Position numbers and translations under genes: made by a program
DNA from: Stramonita haemastoma
Lineage: Eukaryota; Mollusca; Gastropoda; Neogastropoda; Muricidae
Assembly (NCBI GenBank): GCA_030674155.1
Contig: CM060318.1
Coordinates: 80,869,858-80,933,857, forward strand
Length of the DNA stretch: 64,000 nt
Direction: 5' to 3'
Shown: positions 53,464 to 64,000 of the stretch, piece after piece
How the letters are laid out: each line of letters begins with the position of its first letter
Numbering within the stretch: position 1 is the stretch's first letter
Notes under the pieces: model-generated
What the model saw: only the letters and a program-made list of their open reading frames with translations
Told to the model about the DNA's origin: nothing
The model's database searches: none

Positions 53464-54300
53464 GTGTGTGTGTGTGTGTGTGCGCACGCGAGCGCGCGTG
53501 TGTGTGTGTGTGTGGGCGTGCGCGCATGCACGCAAGCGTGTCTATGCGCACATGCTCCCACGCTCCTATCCTCAAAGTATAGGCTTCATCACGCCCACAC
53601 TAAAGACTAGATCATGCATAGAGTAATTATCTCTCAGAGCATTAGCAGACTTTGACAAGAAAGAAAAGAAGTTTACTAATTTCCCCACAGAGCTTAATTA
53701 CAGCTGGGGATCCCGACATTACGCCTTCCCTGTCTCTTTGTCTGAAAGGAAGGAAATCACAACCTCTTATACTACACTTCTCTTTGTCGTTGATATTACT
53801 GCAAGTCGTCTGAAGAAAAAAATGTCCACACCTCTTCCGTGTGTGGTGAACGAAATTGCTCATTCGGAGATATTAAATCAAAGAGCTGTGTTACAAGGAA
53901 AAGATGTAGGACGTGAGTACATCAAAGTGCAGGAAAGAAAGAAAGAAAACAAAAAAAAGATATAAAAGAAAGAAAGGCAAAGCAATCACACAAGCTAGAC
54001 AAAACAAATCAATCGAAAAAGAACATGCTGGTAAAACACAATACAAAATAAAAACAAACCCTAAACACTAGCCCCCCCCCCTCCCTAAAACGAAAGAAAA
54101 ACCAAACAAATAGCTACTACCACCACCACCACCACTAACAACAACAACAAAGTTTATGCAATAACCTACGCTTTTAGAAAAAAACCTGTTTCTTCTTTTC
54201 CATCCTTTTTCAAATGCCCTTGCTGCTTTCCAATTTGTGAGAACACCTAACCCACACTCCTCACTGCCTAGTTTTACCCCGAGAAGTTCTGAAATTTGTA
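53420..54300 (+). repeat. Long-unit array L, unit 5
   Basis: GT/CG tract at 53,427-53,530, module C at 53,560-53,720 ('gactagatcatgcatagagt'), module A at 53,743-53,905 ('tgaacgaaattgctcattcg') and weak module B near 54,206. A donor-like GAC|GTGAGT at 53,927 follows an open frame, but no exon is supported. Confidence 0.8.
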
Positions 54301-54304
54301 TTGT

Positions 54305-54650
54305 GTAGAGTGTCTACATTTGGCAGACTACCATCAACATCCTATATTGCCAACATCACAGAGACAGTGGTCTGGGAGGGATACAGGAGATCGTAGAACT
54401 CAGTGGAGACAGAGAAAGATGGCGGAACTTAGTGGCATTGAGGTGGAGCTTCTAACAGTGGCAATGGTAGACAGCTGGTTGAGTTACTTTAATTACACTG
54501 TCTATAGTTAATTCATATTTTCTCAGCTTCCTTTGAGTGTGAGGGTAGTTGAGTCATCACTTTGAAATGGTGAAACACTTCGTTGGTTTCTAGCTTGCTA
54601 CAACATTCTTGGCCTTTTTTCTCTCAGCCATACATTTTATTGTATTGTTT
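54305..54650. other. Unassigned; one 71-codon frame
   Basis: The plus frame 54,296-54,511 reads QRQWSGRDTGDRRTQWRQRK then MAELSGIEVELL. It is more balanced in composition than its surroundings but not recognised. Confidence 0.3.
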
Positions 54651-54656
54651 ATCACT

Positions 54657-54935
54657 TTCAGCCACAGCAGATTTCTTTGCATAAAATTCCAGTCTGCTCG
54701 TGCTAGGGAGAGTGAGTTGCCGCAAGAGGAGCACCGCCAATTGAAAACAAAATGTCTGCAACTTTATTTGATATCCTATTAGAGTGGTTTTCCCCCTAGC
54801 TTATTTGCTAGAAATAATCCTCTTGTAGCTGTTGGTTCTTTAACAAGTACTACATGTGTGTGGGATACGAGACACGGACTTACAGTCTCATCCGCCGAGC
54901 ATCCACACCCCCATACAAGGTTTAGTGGGCGGTGG
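54657..54935 (-). mobile_element. SINE family B, decayed copy
   Basis: On the + strand 'cagcagatttctttgcataa', 'tctgctcgtgctagggagag', 'agagtggttttccccctagc', 'gttggttctttaac' are the antisense of the SINE B body, strongly diverged. Confidence 0.6.
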
Positions 54936-54949
54936 AAATGTTGGAGTTC

Positions 54950-55012
54950 AAAGCCCCAATTTGGGCTGTGTGGTAGGCGGGGATATAAACAACATGACTG
55001 GATTGGTGAGTT
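54950..55012 (+). mobile_element. LINE family F tail, partial
   Basis: 'gggctgtgtggtaggcgggg' followed by 'atataaacaacatgactgga' and TTGG. Confidence 0.6.
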
Positions 55013-55129
55013 CAAACAGGGGTCATCCCACGTGATGATGCCGGGGGTCTGTCAGTATAAATAGCAATCCTACCTTCTAAAATATCTGTGCTCAGATTAC
55101 CCTCTTTTCTATCCCTCACTGTGTTTCTG

Positions 55130-55345
55130 CCTTGTTCCTTTTTTCCAGGTCACCTCCTTTATTTTCCTCCTTCTGGTCAATTCTCCTGCCTTTTTCCCCA
55201 GAAAGACTTGAAAGATAACAATTATCTTCCATGTTGTAGTCGGGTGCGCAGGGTCTGACTTGTCAGGAGCTTGATGGCAGCACAACACATTTTCGCTCAT
55301 ATGACAGACAACAATAGTTGCTATCTGAGTGTTCGACGGCGACGA
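55130..55345 (+). repeat. Low-copy repeat J, copy 2
   Basis: Matches 36,385-36,610, including the acceptor-like 'tttttccccagaaagacttg', 'gggtctgacttgtcaggagc' and 'tatgacagacaacaatagtt'. Confidence 0.7.
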
Positions 55346-55429
55346 AGACACAGGGATAAAACCTGATACTTCTGGCTTTCTGTACTGATGGATTGCCTCT
55401 CGACCTTTGAACCTGACACTTCGGAAACT

Positions 55430-55505
55430 TTAGAATCCGATTTCTTCTTTGTCCTTGTCTGAGTCTGATGCCTACCACAATCAAAAGAAGAGAAGAAAAT
55501 GCAAG
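55430..55505 (+). other. Exon-like segment K, copy 3
   Basis: 'acttcggaaactttag' precedes NPISSLSLSESDAYHNQKKR RK, with GCAAGTAA where the other copies have GTGAGT. The donor is therefore the rarer GC type or decayed. Confidence 0.25.
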
Positions 55506-55544
55506 TAAAATTTAGACATGTAAAACAATATAAACTTCCTGCTC

Positions 55545-55598
55545 AATGTGTGTGTGTGTGCGTGCGTGTGTGTGTAGCGCGCTTGTTGTGTGTGTGTG

Positions 55599-55649
<51 letters not shown>

Positions 55650-55700
55650 GTGTGTGTGTGTGTGTGCGCTTGCTTGCTTGCTTGCTTGCTTGTGTATGTA
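55545..55700. repeat. GT microsatellite with (GCTT)n end
   Basis: GT runs broken by TTG and CGCG, then GCTTGCTTGCTTGCTT at about 55,668-55,690. Confidence 0.95.
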
Positions 55701-55789
55701 TGTGTGTACTAGAAAGGAAGTGAAATCTGGCAAACCAAATGTCTTTTTAGTACAGCTGGTAGAAATTACAACCCAGATAAAACAATTTC

Positions 55790-56100
55790 GTTTCCTGCAA
55801 AAAAACCAAAACAAAACAAAACAAAAAACTACAACCCAACATTCGTCTTTGAAAAGGCATATATTTGCAGTTTGTTAGGAACCAATCAAGATGTATATTT
55901 TTCTCTTCGGGTTATTTGAAATAAAACGATGATATTTTATCGGTCACAGTCCAGGTTTTCGTGAAAACAAACCTCACCTCATTGTTTTTGTGTGCAGCTT
56001 TTACGTAAACAAATCAGAGCTGTCTGTTTAGAAAGTAAAAAAAAGGAAACTGTAAGTTGGGTCGCAAAAACGCAGTTTTGTTCACTACTATAAAGCTTGA
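55790..56100. other. A-rich tract and a weak module A relic
   Basis: CAAAACAAAAC at about 55,800-55,830. Near 55,975-56,030, 'gtgtgcagcttttacgtaaa' and 'aaatcagagctgtctgttta' echo module A of array L. Confidence 0.4.
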
Positions 56101-56102
56101 GT

Positions 56103-56228
56103 TGTCATGTCGTGTCGTGTTGTATCGTATCATGTCGCGACGTGTTATGTCGTTTCGTGTGTCAAGTTGTGTGTGTCGTATCGTGTGGAATCATGCTGTG
56201 CAGTGTTGTGTCATATCGTGTCATGGCA
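56103..56228. repeat. Degenerate (TCGTG)n pentanucleotide repeat
   Basis: TGTCGTGTCGTGTTGTATCG-type sequence for about 125 bases. Most interruptions are single substitutions (TCATG, TTGTG). Confidence 0.85.
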
Positions 56229-56489
56229 ACCTGATCACAAGTTGAAACGCAACAGAAATCCTACAATACCTGACAGGGGACATAATTGGCCGGATGTGCC
56301 GTAAACCAGCAACAGACGGACACCGTGCATTGAACGAATGTTGATACTCTCTCCGAAAACAAGCCGTAAAGCCAATTTATAGGATTTCTTTCTATATCGT
56401 CGTGTTTGATGCTTGATATAGATATTCAATACGTGTTTACAAGAAATGTAGGAAACTGCTTCCAGGAGCAAAATAAATCAGAGTTGCTA

Positions 56490-56815
56490 TGAATGAGAAG
56501 CCCGCCCTCTCCTCTGTCTCTCTGTCGTCTCTCTCTATCTGTTTCTCTTGCATCCTCTATATTTTTGCACTGGGTCAAACAATCAATCTTCTTTAATTGG
56601 ATCAACCAATCAATCCTCATCCACCTACACGCTTCATCCTTTGCTCGAACACTTGCTTACCCAAAACATTTGCTCACGCTTCCAATTAGCCGACCATGTC
56701 CTCTCTCTCTGTCTCTCTGTGTCTGTCTCTGTCTGTCTCTCTCTTTGTCTCTGTCTCTGTCTCTCTCTCTCTTTCGCTCTGTCTGTCTGTCTATCTCTCT
56801 CTCTTTCTCTTTCGC

Positions 56816-56862
<47 letters not shown>

Positions 56863-56865
56863 GTG
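56490..56865. repeat. CT and CTGT microsatellites with unique spacer
   Basis: CT-rich at 56,503-56,550. Unique sequence follows to about 56,695, with ATCAACCAATCAAT phrases. CT/CTGT then runs to 56,858. Confidence 0.9.
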
Positions 56866-57017
56866 CTGAAAGCGAAATCATAAAAGAGGAGCCAGGCAGG
56901 ACGCTAGTGCCCAAAATGCGGAGAAAAGCAAGATGAACCTGAATGGACCCCATTAATCTTGTTTTAATATTGGGATTCGCAATCCCCGCAATTATAGAGA
57001 AAACTAAACCCTTGCAG

Positions 57018-57250
<233 letters not shown>

Positions 57251-57254
57251 AGAC

Positions 57255-57685
57255 GAGAGGACGCATCATTAATTTAGCTCAATTGTATGTATATATAAAT
57301 ACATTATTTGATAAATGAGTAGATGGATGGACGTATGCATGCATAAATACATGAACTGAAAAATGAATAAATGGATGGAGGATGGACGAGGTTGTATATA
57401 TAGATAGATAGATATGTCTGGATACATAGACAGATGGATAAACATGACTGTGTATATTTGTACTATTTATCTTAGTCTATTTCTCTGTTGTTATTCCCCT
57501 CAGTCGCGTGCACATGTGCAACATATGCATGTGTATATGTGTGCATGTGTACATGACTGTGTATGTTTGTACATGCCAACATTGTGTTGTGTGTGTGTGT
57601 GTTGTGTGTGTTCACAGCTGTGCAAATGCATACGTGTGTCACCTAATTTTTACAGAAAAACAAAACCCTGTGGACGTCCGGTCTA
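57255..57685. other. AT-rich, GATA-like and GT phrases; no gene
   Basis: TAGATAGATAGATA at about 57,400-57,413 and GTGTG at 57,586-57,612. Confidence 0.45.
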
Positions 57686-57689
57686 ATTG

Positions 57690-57912
57690 AGCCAAAGTTT
57701 GAGAGGCACGGGGACAAAGGAAAGCATGTACCCTGGAATTCCTTACCAGGCCTAACTCAATAGAGTCATCGACCAGGTGTCAGCTCCAACCTTCCTTTCC
57801 CACGGTAATCAAATTACCGGAGCTATTCTTAGCACCAGCCATCTGAAAAATGTCAGTGGGTCTGCATGTGTAACCCTAAAGCCGTGCTAAGCGCCATTGT
57901 GTGAATCAGAAC
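57690..57912 (+). repeat. Array M, unit 1
   Basis: 'ccaggcctaactcaatagag', 'tcatcgaccaggtgtcagct', 'aatcaaattaccggagctat', 'tcttagcaccagccatctga' and 'aaaatgtcagtgggtctgca'. Same order in units 2 and 3. Confidence 0.85.
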
Positions 57913-57917
57913 AACTT

Positions 57918-58035
57918 AGAGTTTTGTTTTTGCTGCATTGTCTTCTGTGATGTTCCTGTTCTGATCTTCTCATGCGCCCATTTTGATCTCTTGCCCAAGT
58001 TATAGCCAGGACATTTATTTCATATCTCTAGGGTC
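57918..58035 (+). repeat. Repeat D fragment
   Basis: 'ttttgctgcattgtcttctg' and 'gatgttcctgttctgatctt' resemble the left part of repeat D. Confidence 0.55.
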
Positions 58036-58259
58036 AGATGAACACAGGGTGTAATGTCCTTGGTTAGAGTCAGGAAACACGTCACTTTAAACCCCCAACG
58101 CTCATCTTTAAACACTTTCTTGAAGCAAATCTGGTTTTACTTTTATTTTCAACATAATTATTATGTATCTATATGCTGTCAAAGTCGTATTTTTATTTCC
58201 AAATGCTATATTGAGTAAGCAATGTATAGATACTTGTGTCATCAAACAACCTATCTCAA

Positions 58260-58310
58260 GATAAAAGTGTGTGTGTGCATATGTGTGTGCATGTGCGTGT
58301 GTGTTTGCCT
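58260..58310. repeat. Short GT tract
   Basis: GTGTGTGTGCATATGTGTGTGC-type sequence. Confidence 0.85.
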
Positions 58311-58399
58311 ACACACTTAAATATGCACTTTGATGAAGCAATCTATCAATGTCCGTGCATGCCTCTAATAGAAAAATGATACTAAAAACAGACTCCCCA

Positions 58400-58502
58400 C
58401 AAAAAAACAACATAAGAAAGCAAAACAAAACAAATGGAACCAAACAAAACAAAACCAAAGCCAAACCAAACCAAACCAAAATAAAACAAAAAACAAAATC
58501 AA
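58400..58502. repeat. AAAC/AAACC-rich repeat
   Basis: AAAACAAAACAAA and AAACCAAACC units for about 90 bases. Confidence 0.85.
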
Positions 58503-58579
58503 CAGAAAAATATCCCAAAGCATTTATGAGCCATTTGCATCATCTCCATAGGGAACAAAAGAAGACACACACACACACA

Positions 58580-58775
58580 TATCCCGGAGGTTTCTAGGCA
58601 GACTTAACTCAATAGAGGTATTGACCAAGTGTCAGCTCTGACCCCTCTTCCCACGCTAATCAAGTTATGGGGGCTATTCTTAGAATCACCAATCTCCCAA
58701 ATGTCAATACGTCTGCACGTGCAGGCAGTACAGGCACGCAAAGGCGCTGTCATAAATCAGACCAAGGTAAATTCT
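58580..58775 (+). repeat. Array M, unit 2
   Basis: 'ggcagacttaactcaataga', 'ggtattgaccaagtgtcagc', 'ctaatcaagttatgggggct', 'attcttagaatcaccaatct' and 'aatgtcaatacgtctgcacg'. Confidence 0.85.
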
Positions 58776-58982
58776 GGACTGATGGGAAGTTCTCTTCGGC
58801 ACTAGCTGGGTCTCTGGTTGGTCTGGAAGTGACATAAAGTGTAGGCCATTGCCCGTGGTTAGGATAACAGGAAAACATGTCTCTTGAGATCTCCAGAATA
58901 AAGCTTTGAGATGTTTCCATTAAATAATCTTGGTATTCAATATATATATTTTTCTCTTTTCCTTGTTTGTGTGTATATGTGT

Positions 58983-59045
<63 letters not shown>
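58983..59045. repeat. (GT)n microsatellite
   Basis: Pure GT run of about 60 bases. Confidence 0.97.
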
Positions 59046-59046
<1 letters not shown>

Positions 59047-59129
59047 ACGTGCATCTATCCATCTGTCTGTGCATGTCTGCCTCTGTGTGTGAGAATATGT
59101 ACATGTCCATATGCCCAGACAAGTGTATT

Positions 59130-59134
<5 letters not shown>

Positions 59135-59198
<64 letters not shown>

Positions 59199-59272
59199 CG
59201 AGAGAGAGAGAGAGAGAAACAGACAGACAGACAGACAGACAACAGACAGACAGACAGACAGACAGACAGAGA
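59135..59272. repeat. (GA)n(CAGA)n microsatellite
   Basis: GA with two GAGC breaks to about 59,216, then CAGA tetranucleotides. Confidence 0.97.
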
Positions 59273-59394
59273 GTTTATATGTACACACAAATGGACATGC
59301 ACTCTTATGCTAGTGTATGCGTGCACTTGTTAAAAAAACAACAACAACTCCATAAACTCTAATCAAACAAGAGTTAAAACTTTACCAGGACAAC

Positions 59395-59605
59395 AGATCA
59401 CAAGGCATGTAAAAAACACTGTCGTACCAGACCAAATTCAATAGCAGGATCGATCAACTGTCAGCCTGGAGCTTTCCTTGCCCACTCCCACTCCCACACA
59501 AATGAAGCCATCTGGGCCCTTCTTAATGCTGATCATCTCAGAAAATGTCAATACGTCTGCATGTGCAATCAGTCAAGCTGTGCACGGCTCTGTCATAAAA
59601 GGACA
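59395..59605 (+). repeat. Array M, unit 3
   Basis: 'ccagaccaaattcaatagca', 'ggatcgatcaactgtcagcc', 'gggcccttcttaatgctgat' and 'aaaatgtcaatacgtctgca'. Confidence 0.8.
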
Positions 59606-59707
59606 ACGCCGTAAACTTCATGAGGATTATTCTTTTGTTTGTTTCTTTCCTTTTTTTCTGTTTTTGTACTGTCATGGTCACGTGAATTTCTTCATAACAA
59701 CTCTCAG

Positions 59708-59908
59708 GTCACTGTACTCTATAAAGATGAAGAGAATCTGTTTCTTGAGAATGTAGCGTCAGAGGGCTTTGACAGTGTACTTTTAGTCCACCGTTTTCGT
59801 GTTCTTAAAGAAAATTTACGGATTTTGGTTTCAGTTTCTCATGAAACTCTGGACGGAGTTTTTAGTTTTTGCTTTAAAAAATCATTTCTTTTATTAAAAA
59901 AAAGTTGA
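59708..59908 (+). CDS. Candidate terminal exon, product unknown
   Basis: A long pyrimidine-rich stretch ends in 'acaactctcag' at 59,707. From there one frame is open for 66 codons to a stop: VTVLYKDEENLFLENVASEG, FDSVLLVHRFRVLKENLRIL, then VSVSHETLDGVFSF. The alternation of hydrophobic residues suggests beta-strand sequence. I do not recognise the family and see no AATAAA close behind. The last ~15 codons (FKKSFLLLKKS) look non-coding. It may be an exon relic or a chance frame. Confidence 0.22.
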   Translation, partial: VTVLYKDEENLFLENVASEGFDSVLLVHRFRVLKENLRILVSVSHETLDGVFSFCFKKSFLLLKKS

Positions 59909-60154
59909 TGATGTCCTTTAAATATTATCCTTGAAATTGTAGACAATCTAAGTAAATTGAATGAATCTATGCAGCAAATATGAAAATATTTCTGTTCCTT
60001 TATTTGGTGGCCTTATTTTTGTGTAGCCAAATCTTTGCTGTTTTCATACCCTCAGCCCACAACACAGTGGTTTGATCTGTTCCTGCTTGTGCCAGCAGAA
60101 AACAAAAGACCCTTCCAGTGCCAGATGATCCTGAACACACTATCCTGATTAAAA

Positions 60155-60290
60155 GAAATCCTGCACTGCTGCTGGGTCACCTATGTGGTGTTCAGGGCAC
60201 ATCTTATCCAACATACCTGTGACATAATCTCCCTAGTTCCAGCTGACCACAGCCGTCTGCTTGTGGTGCTAGACTGAAAAAAGGCTGAAT
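60155..60290 (+). repeat. Repeat D fragment
   Basis: 'cctgcactgctgctgggtca' and 'tgtggtgttcaggg' match the central part of repeat D, followed by a diverged right end. Confidence 0.7.
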
Positions 60291-60344
60291 TGTGAATGGT
60301 AGTATTTACCACCACTCGCTTTCCCCAAGCAATGTTAAAGCAGA

Positions 60345-60575
60345 ATCGAACCTGGTTACCAAGTGGATGGGTAACCGTTTGCGCACCTTGGCTTCAGTAC
60401 AGTCCCCCAGTTCACGAAGCCATAAATGGGTACCTGCCCTCTATAGGGTCATGGAAGATAAAGCAGTGAGGGAGAGGAGATGGGCACCAATCTCAATATG
60501 CTGGCGCCTAGAGAAGCTGAAGTCTCTGACACCTCGCTCTCCTACGACCACATAGGTTATGAGACACCTTTACCT
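60345..60575 (+). mobile_element. SINE family C, copy with degraded head
   Basis: 'aacctggttaccaagtggat', 'gggtaaccgtttgcgcacct', 'aaatgggtacctgccctcta', 'agaggagatgggcacc', 'gaagctgaagtctctgacac' and 'ctcctacgaccacataggtt' follow the family C order on the + strand. Confidence 0.8.
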
Positions 60576-60579
60576 TTTT

Positions 60580-61015
60580 GCAGTTACCTTTCCCTAGTAT
60601 CTACCATAAACATTGAACAACAGCTTGCAATGAAGCTGTATACTCTTTTAGAACCTAAACAACCTAAAGACTAATAGCTGAGGAAAACATTTTACACTGA
60701 TGTCATCACAATGCACGAGCACAGAACACACGCGTGACACTCCCCCCCAAAAAAACTATTGGACGAATTAAATCTGATTTTATAGTTTATTTCAGCACTC
60801 TCAAAATTGCATGTCGACAGAAAAGGCAAATATATTATGTGACTGTCCAACCTCAGCACTCCCAATAGGATTATAGCAGGCTCAATGTGGGTATGGTGCC
60901 AGTCACAGTGAGGATAAGAGTTCTAAAAGTTAAGGTCCAGAGTTTTGCTGGCTTACATGATCTTTGCCATGCAGTGGATAAAAAAAACAACTGCCTTTTT
61001 GTCACACGCAAACAC
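60580..61015. other. No recognised features
   Basis: No gene or matching repeat seen. Confidence 0.35.
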
Positions 61016-61017
61016 AA

Positions 61018-61047
61018 ACACAAAGACACGCACGCACACACACACAC

Positions 61048-61102
<55 letters not shown>

Positions 61103-61127
61103 GCACATACACGCACACACACACCAT

Positions 61128-61184
<57 letters not shown>

Positions 61185-61205
61185 AACCACACACACACAG
61201 ACACA
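61018..61205. repeat. (CA)n with GCGC and TACA interruptions
   Basis: About 185 bases of CA. It abuts a SINE A body on its right, as at 34.05 and 34.83 kb. Confidence 0.96.
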
Positions 61206-61360
61206 CTAAATGCTGTTCCGCTTTTCGTAAGAGTAGGCCATCGTGTGCCCGTGAGAACAGATGACAAGACTGACAAAACTGCATACACACGGGGACTGGA
61301 TGTAAAAAAGCACACGGGTGCTTATTCCATTATCCTCAATATAAAACAATAACATAAATA
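61206..61360 (+). mobile_element. SINE family A, 3' half
   Basis: 'aatgctgttccgcttttcgt', 'aagagtaggccatcgtgtgc', 'gagaacagatgac', 'aaactgcatacacacgggga', 'cgggtgcttattccattatc', then an A-rich end. Confidence 0.85.
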
Positions 61361-61374
61361 AACAAACATAAAAA

Positions 61375-61398
61375 TAAACACACACCACAGCACAGACA

Positions 61399-61431
<33 letters not shown>

Positions 61432-61510
61432 CAAACACACACACAAACAGACACACATTCACGCACACACGCGCACACACACACATACATACAGACAGAC
61501 AGACAGACGA
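61375..61510. repeat. CACA and (CAGA)n tract
   Basis: CAGA units at 61,399-61,430 and 61,488-61,508 separated by CACA/CGCG. Confidence 0.95.
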
Positions 61511-61514
61511 AGCA

Positions 61515-62250
<736 letters not shown>

Positions 62251-62254
62251 AAAT

Positions 62255-62275
62255 TCTACACACACACACAAACAT

Positions 62276-62306
<31 letters not shown>

Positions 62307-62324
62307 TACACACATACACTTTCT

Positions 62325-62385
<61 letters not shown>
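62255..62385. repeat. (CA)n then (CT)n microsatellite
   Basis: CA with AAAC/TACA breaks to about 62,319, then CT with one break to 62,381. Confidence 0.96.
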
Positions 62386-62389
62386 TCAC

Positions 62390-62845
62390 GTTAATCATTT
62401 CGCTCCCTTTATAGCCAGAAATGATTATAATTTCTCAGGTTTTTTGTTTTTGGCTGTCACTCTCTACCACACATGTTACAAAGATAATGGATTGGGGAAG
62501 ACAGCATCGGTTGTGACAGAACCTGGAAGCTATGCGTGCTCCTTAGTCCTTTTATTTTCTTCCAGTGTTCATTTTTCTAGAGAGGTGGCTGTGAGTGCAA
62601 AACATTCCATACTATGCCCTTACATCGTATCTGACAAGAAGCATACCCAGCAGATGTCTGGCTCACCTGCATAACCACAAAAGCTTAGAGAAATACTTGG
62701 GAGATGTTCCAGTGTCTGTGACCCAACCGATGGTGGCATAAATTGCAGGCTCTTTTTATGATTTTTAACCTATGATTTTTCAAGTTTTAGAAAAAAAGTG
62801 GCAAAGCTGTACGATTAGAAGACGGAAAATATGATCTTAAAAATA
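62390..62845. other. One unrecognised 76-codon frame; otherwise nothing
   Basis: The plus frame 62,444-62,674 follows an acceptor-like 'aatttctcag'. It reads TLYHTCYKDNGLGKTASVVT and EPGSYACSLVLLF. The end of that phrase resembles the G.Y.C pattern of immunoglobulin domains, but this is too short to call. Confidence 0.25.
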
Positions 62846-62847
62846 AA

Positions 62848-63025
62848 GGTAAAGGTGTCCCATAACCTATGTGGTCGTAGGGGAGCGTGGCATCAGAGAC
62901 CTCAGGTTCTCCAGGGCCAGCATAATGAGGGCGGCGCCCATCTCCTCTCCCTCGCTGCTTTACCTTCCCTGACCCCAAAGAGGGCAGGTACCAATTTACA
63001 GCTGTCTGCTTGAGGGCTTCACCTC
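62848..63025 (-). mobile_element. SINE family C, 5'-truncated copy
   Basis: On the + strand 'aggtaaaggtgtcccataac', 'ctatgtggtcgtaggggagc', 'gagggcggcgcccatctcct', 'aaagagggcaggtaccaatt' are the antisense of the family C body. Confidence 0.85.
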
Positions 63026-63204
63026 CGCCCCATTCCCTTTTTGAGCTTGGCATTGGTTTTGGACTGCATTTATCTAAATGTCCTGCTAATTAGATAAAGT
63101 TCTAATGTGCAAACGTATGTAAAACATGTTGTGCACACGTTAAGAACATATCTTTTGTAAAAGATCGGAGTGGATGATCAATGGTCGGTGGCATGGGCAA
63201 TGCA

Positions 63205-63330
63205 AGCATTACACACACACAGAGACACAGAGACACAGAGACACAGACACACAGACACAGACACACACACACAACACACACCACACACACACACACACAC
63301 AAACAAACAAACACACACACACATGTGTAT
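63205..63330. repeat. CACAGA/CA/CAAA simple tract
   Basis: ACACAGAG units to about 63,262, then CA with AAC breaks to 63,323. Confidence 0.94.
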
Positions 63331-63334
63331 ATGT

Positions 63335-63630
63335 ATATCTATACGTATATATAAATGTATGAATTATCAAACCTTTGATGTTCATTTTTGATATTATTTT
63401 GCAGGGTTTTTAAGGAAGATCAAACGGCTTTGATGTGGTATCTCTGAATGCTGGAAGAAAAGCTGATTACAGTGCTGAATTCTTTCCTTGCCGGCTTGGC
63501 TGTCCTGCATTAGGCCATTGCTTTCATTTAAAACCATTGTACTCTTTGAAATCTGTCTTTCTTTACCTATGCATATCATATCTACAAATACAGAGGTGGA
63601 CACAGCCAGACAACAGGAGAAAACAGACAA
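63335..63630. other. No recognised features
   Basis: Unique sequence; the frames here extend into the neighbouring simple repeats. Confidence 0.35.
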
Positions 63631-63745
63631 ATAGACAGATAAACAGACAGACAGACAGACAGACAGACATACAGGCAGACAGATGCCCTGAAATGTGTTT
63701 GCTGGCGTGTGCTGATATGTGTAGTGTTCACAGTCATTATAATAT

Positions 63746-63822
<77 letters not shown>

Positions 63823-63870
63823 CAGAGACAGAGAGACAGAGAGACAGAGAGACAGAGAGAGAGCAAACAC
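63630..63870. repeat. (CAGA)n and (GA)n(CAGAGA)n microsatellites
   Basis: CAGA units at 63,640-63,680, pure GA at 63,750-63,803, then CAGAGA hexamers to about 63,862. Confidence 0.97.
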
Positions 63871-64000
63871 AGGGAAAAACAGACAGAGGAAACTGAATGA
63901 TACAGCATTAAACAAGAGCCTTTATTGTATCGACATTTTGTCCTCATCATTCTTTAGCAGAAAAATAAACAAAAAACCCAAACCTCTACAGGCAGAAAAC
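63871..64000. other. Window end, nothing recognised
   Basis: Short unique sequence ending the window. Confidence 0.4.

Noticed and set aside
62444..62674. Immunoglobulin-like exon (GSYAC phrase)
   Set aside because: A single short motif without the paired cysteine and tryptophan context. Too weak to call.

Overview
This window is eukaryotic nuclear DNA, most likely from a marine gastropod or a related mollusc. That assignment is an inference. It rests on very frequent (CA)n/(GT)n, (GA)n and CTGT microsatellites, several dispersed tRNA-headed SINE families, decayed non-LTR retrotransposon pieces and a Penelope-like GIY-YIG remnant. It also rests on the lack of dense open reading frames. There is no operon, prokaryotic gene, rRNA gene, tRNA gene with a full cloverleaf, or CRISPR array. 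I found no host protein-coding gene that I can name. Nearly all longer open frames are translations of simple repeats.

Layout. 0-5.4 kb: microsatellites, four SINE/dispersed-repeat copies and, at 3.42-3.85 kb, a CpG-richer stretch that looks like a core promoter with a spliced leader exon. 5.5-8.5 kb and 12.3-15.3 kb: two copies of one ~3 kb block. The second copy lies between an RNase H fragment and a C-terminal fragment of a non-LTR retrotransposon. Between the blocks are a CA-rich tract, a 52-bp minisatellite and another non-LTR C-terminus on the minus strand. 15.3-19.4 kb: LINE 3' ends sharing one tail, and a Penelope-like GIY-YIG endonuclease remnant. 20-27 kb: short tandem repeats, a 27-bp minisatellite and about 2 kb with purines concentrated on one strand. 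27.9-29.2 kb: a tandem duplication with reverse-transcriptase-like motifs. 29.8-32.5 kb: five spaced copies of a ~75-bp hairpin-forming element with apparent compensatory changes. 32.9-36.6 kb: SINEs and CTG-rich repeats. 38.8-41.7 kb: four copies of a ~140-bp element with a splice-acceptor-like core, with a clear non-LTR fragment next to one copy. 42-45.4 kb: a CA/GT inverted repeat, a G-quadruplex motif, a 29-bp minisatellite and SINEs. 45.5-60 kb: an isolated 108-nt exon-like segment, then long-unit (about 0.7-1 kb) degenerate tandem arrays in which most units carry a GT microsatellite at the same place. 60-64 kb: SINE copies and long GA/CA/CAGA microsatellites.

The parts are related by transposition and tandem duplication rather than by a pathway. 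The observations most worth following are the hairpin array, the long-unit arrays with built-in microsatellites, the duplicated 3 kb block and the candidate exons and promoter. All are limited by having no alignment, transcript or database evidence.
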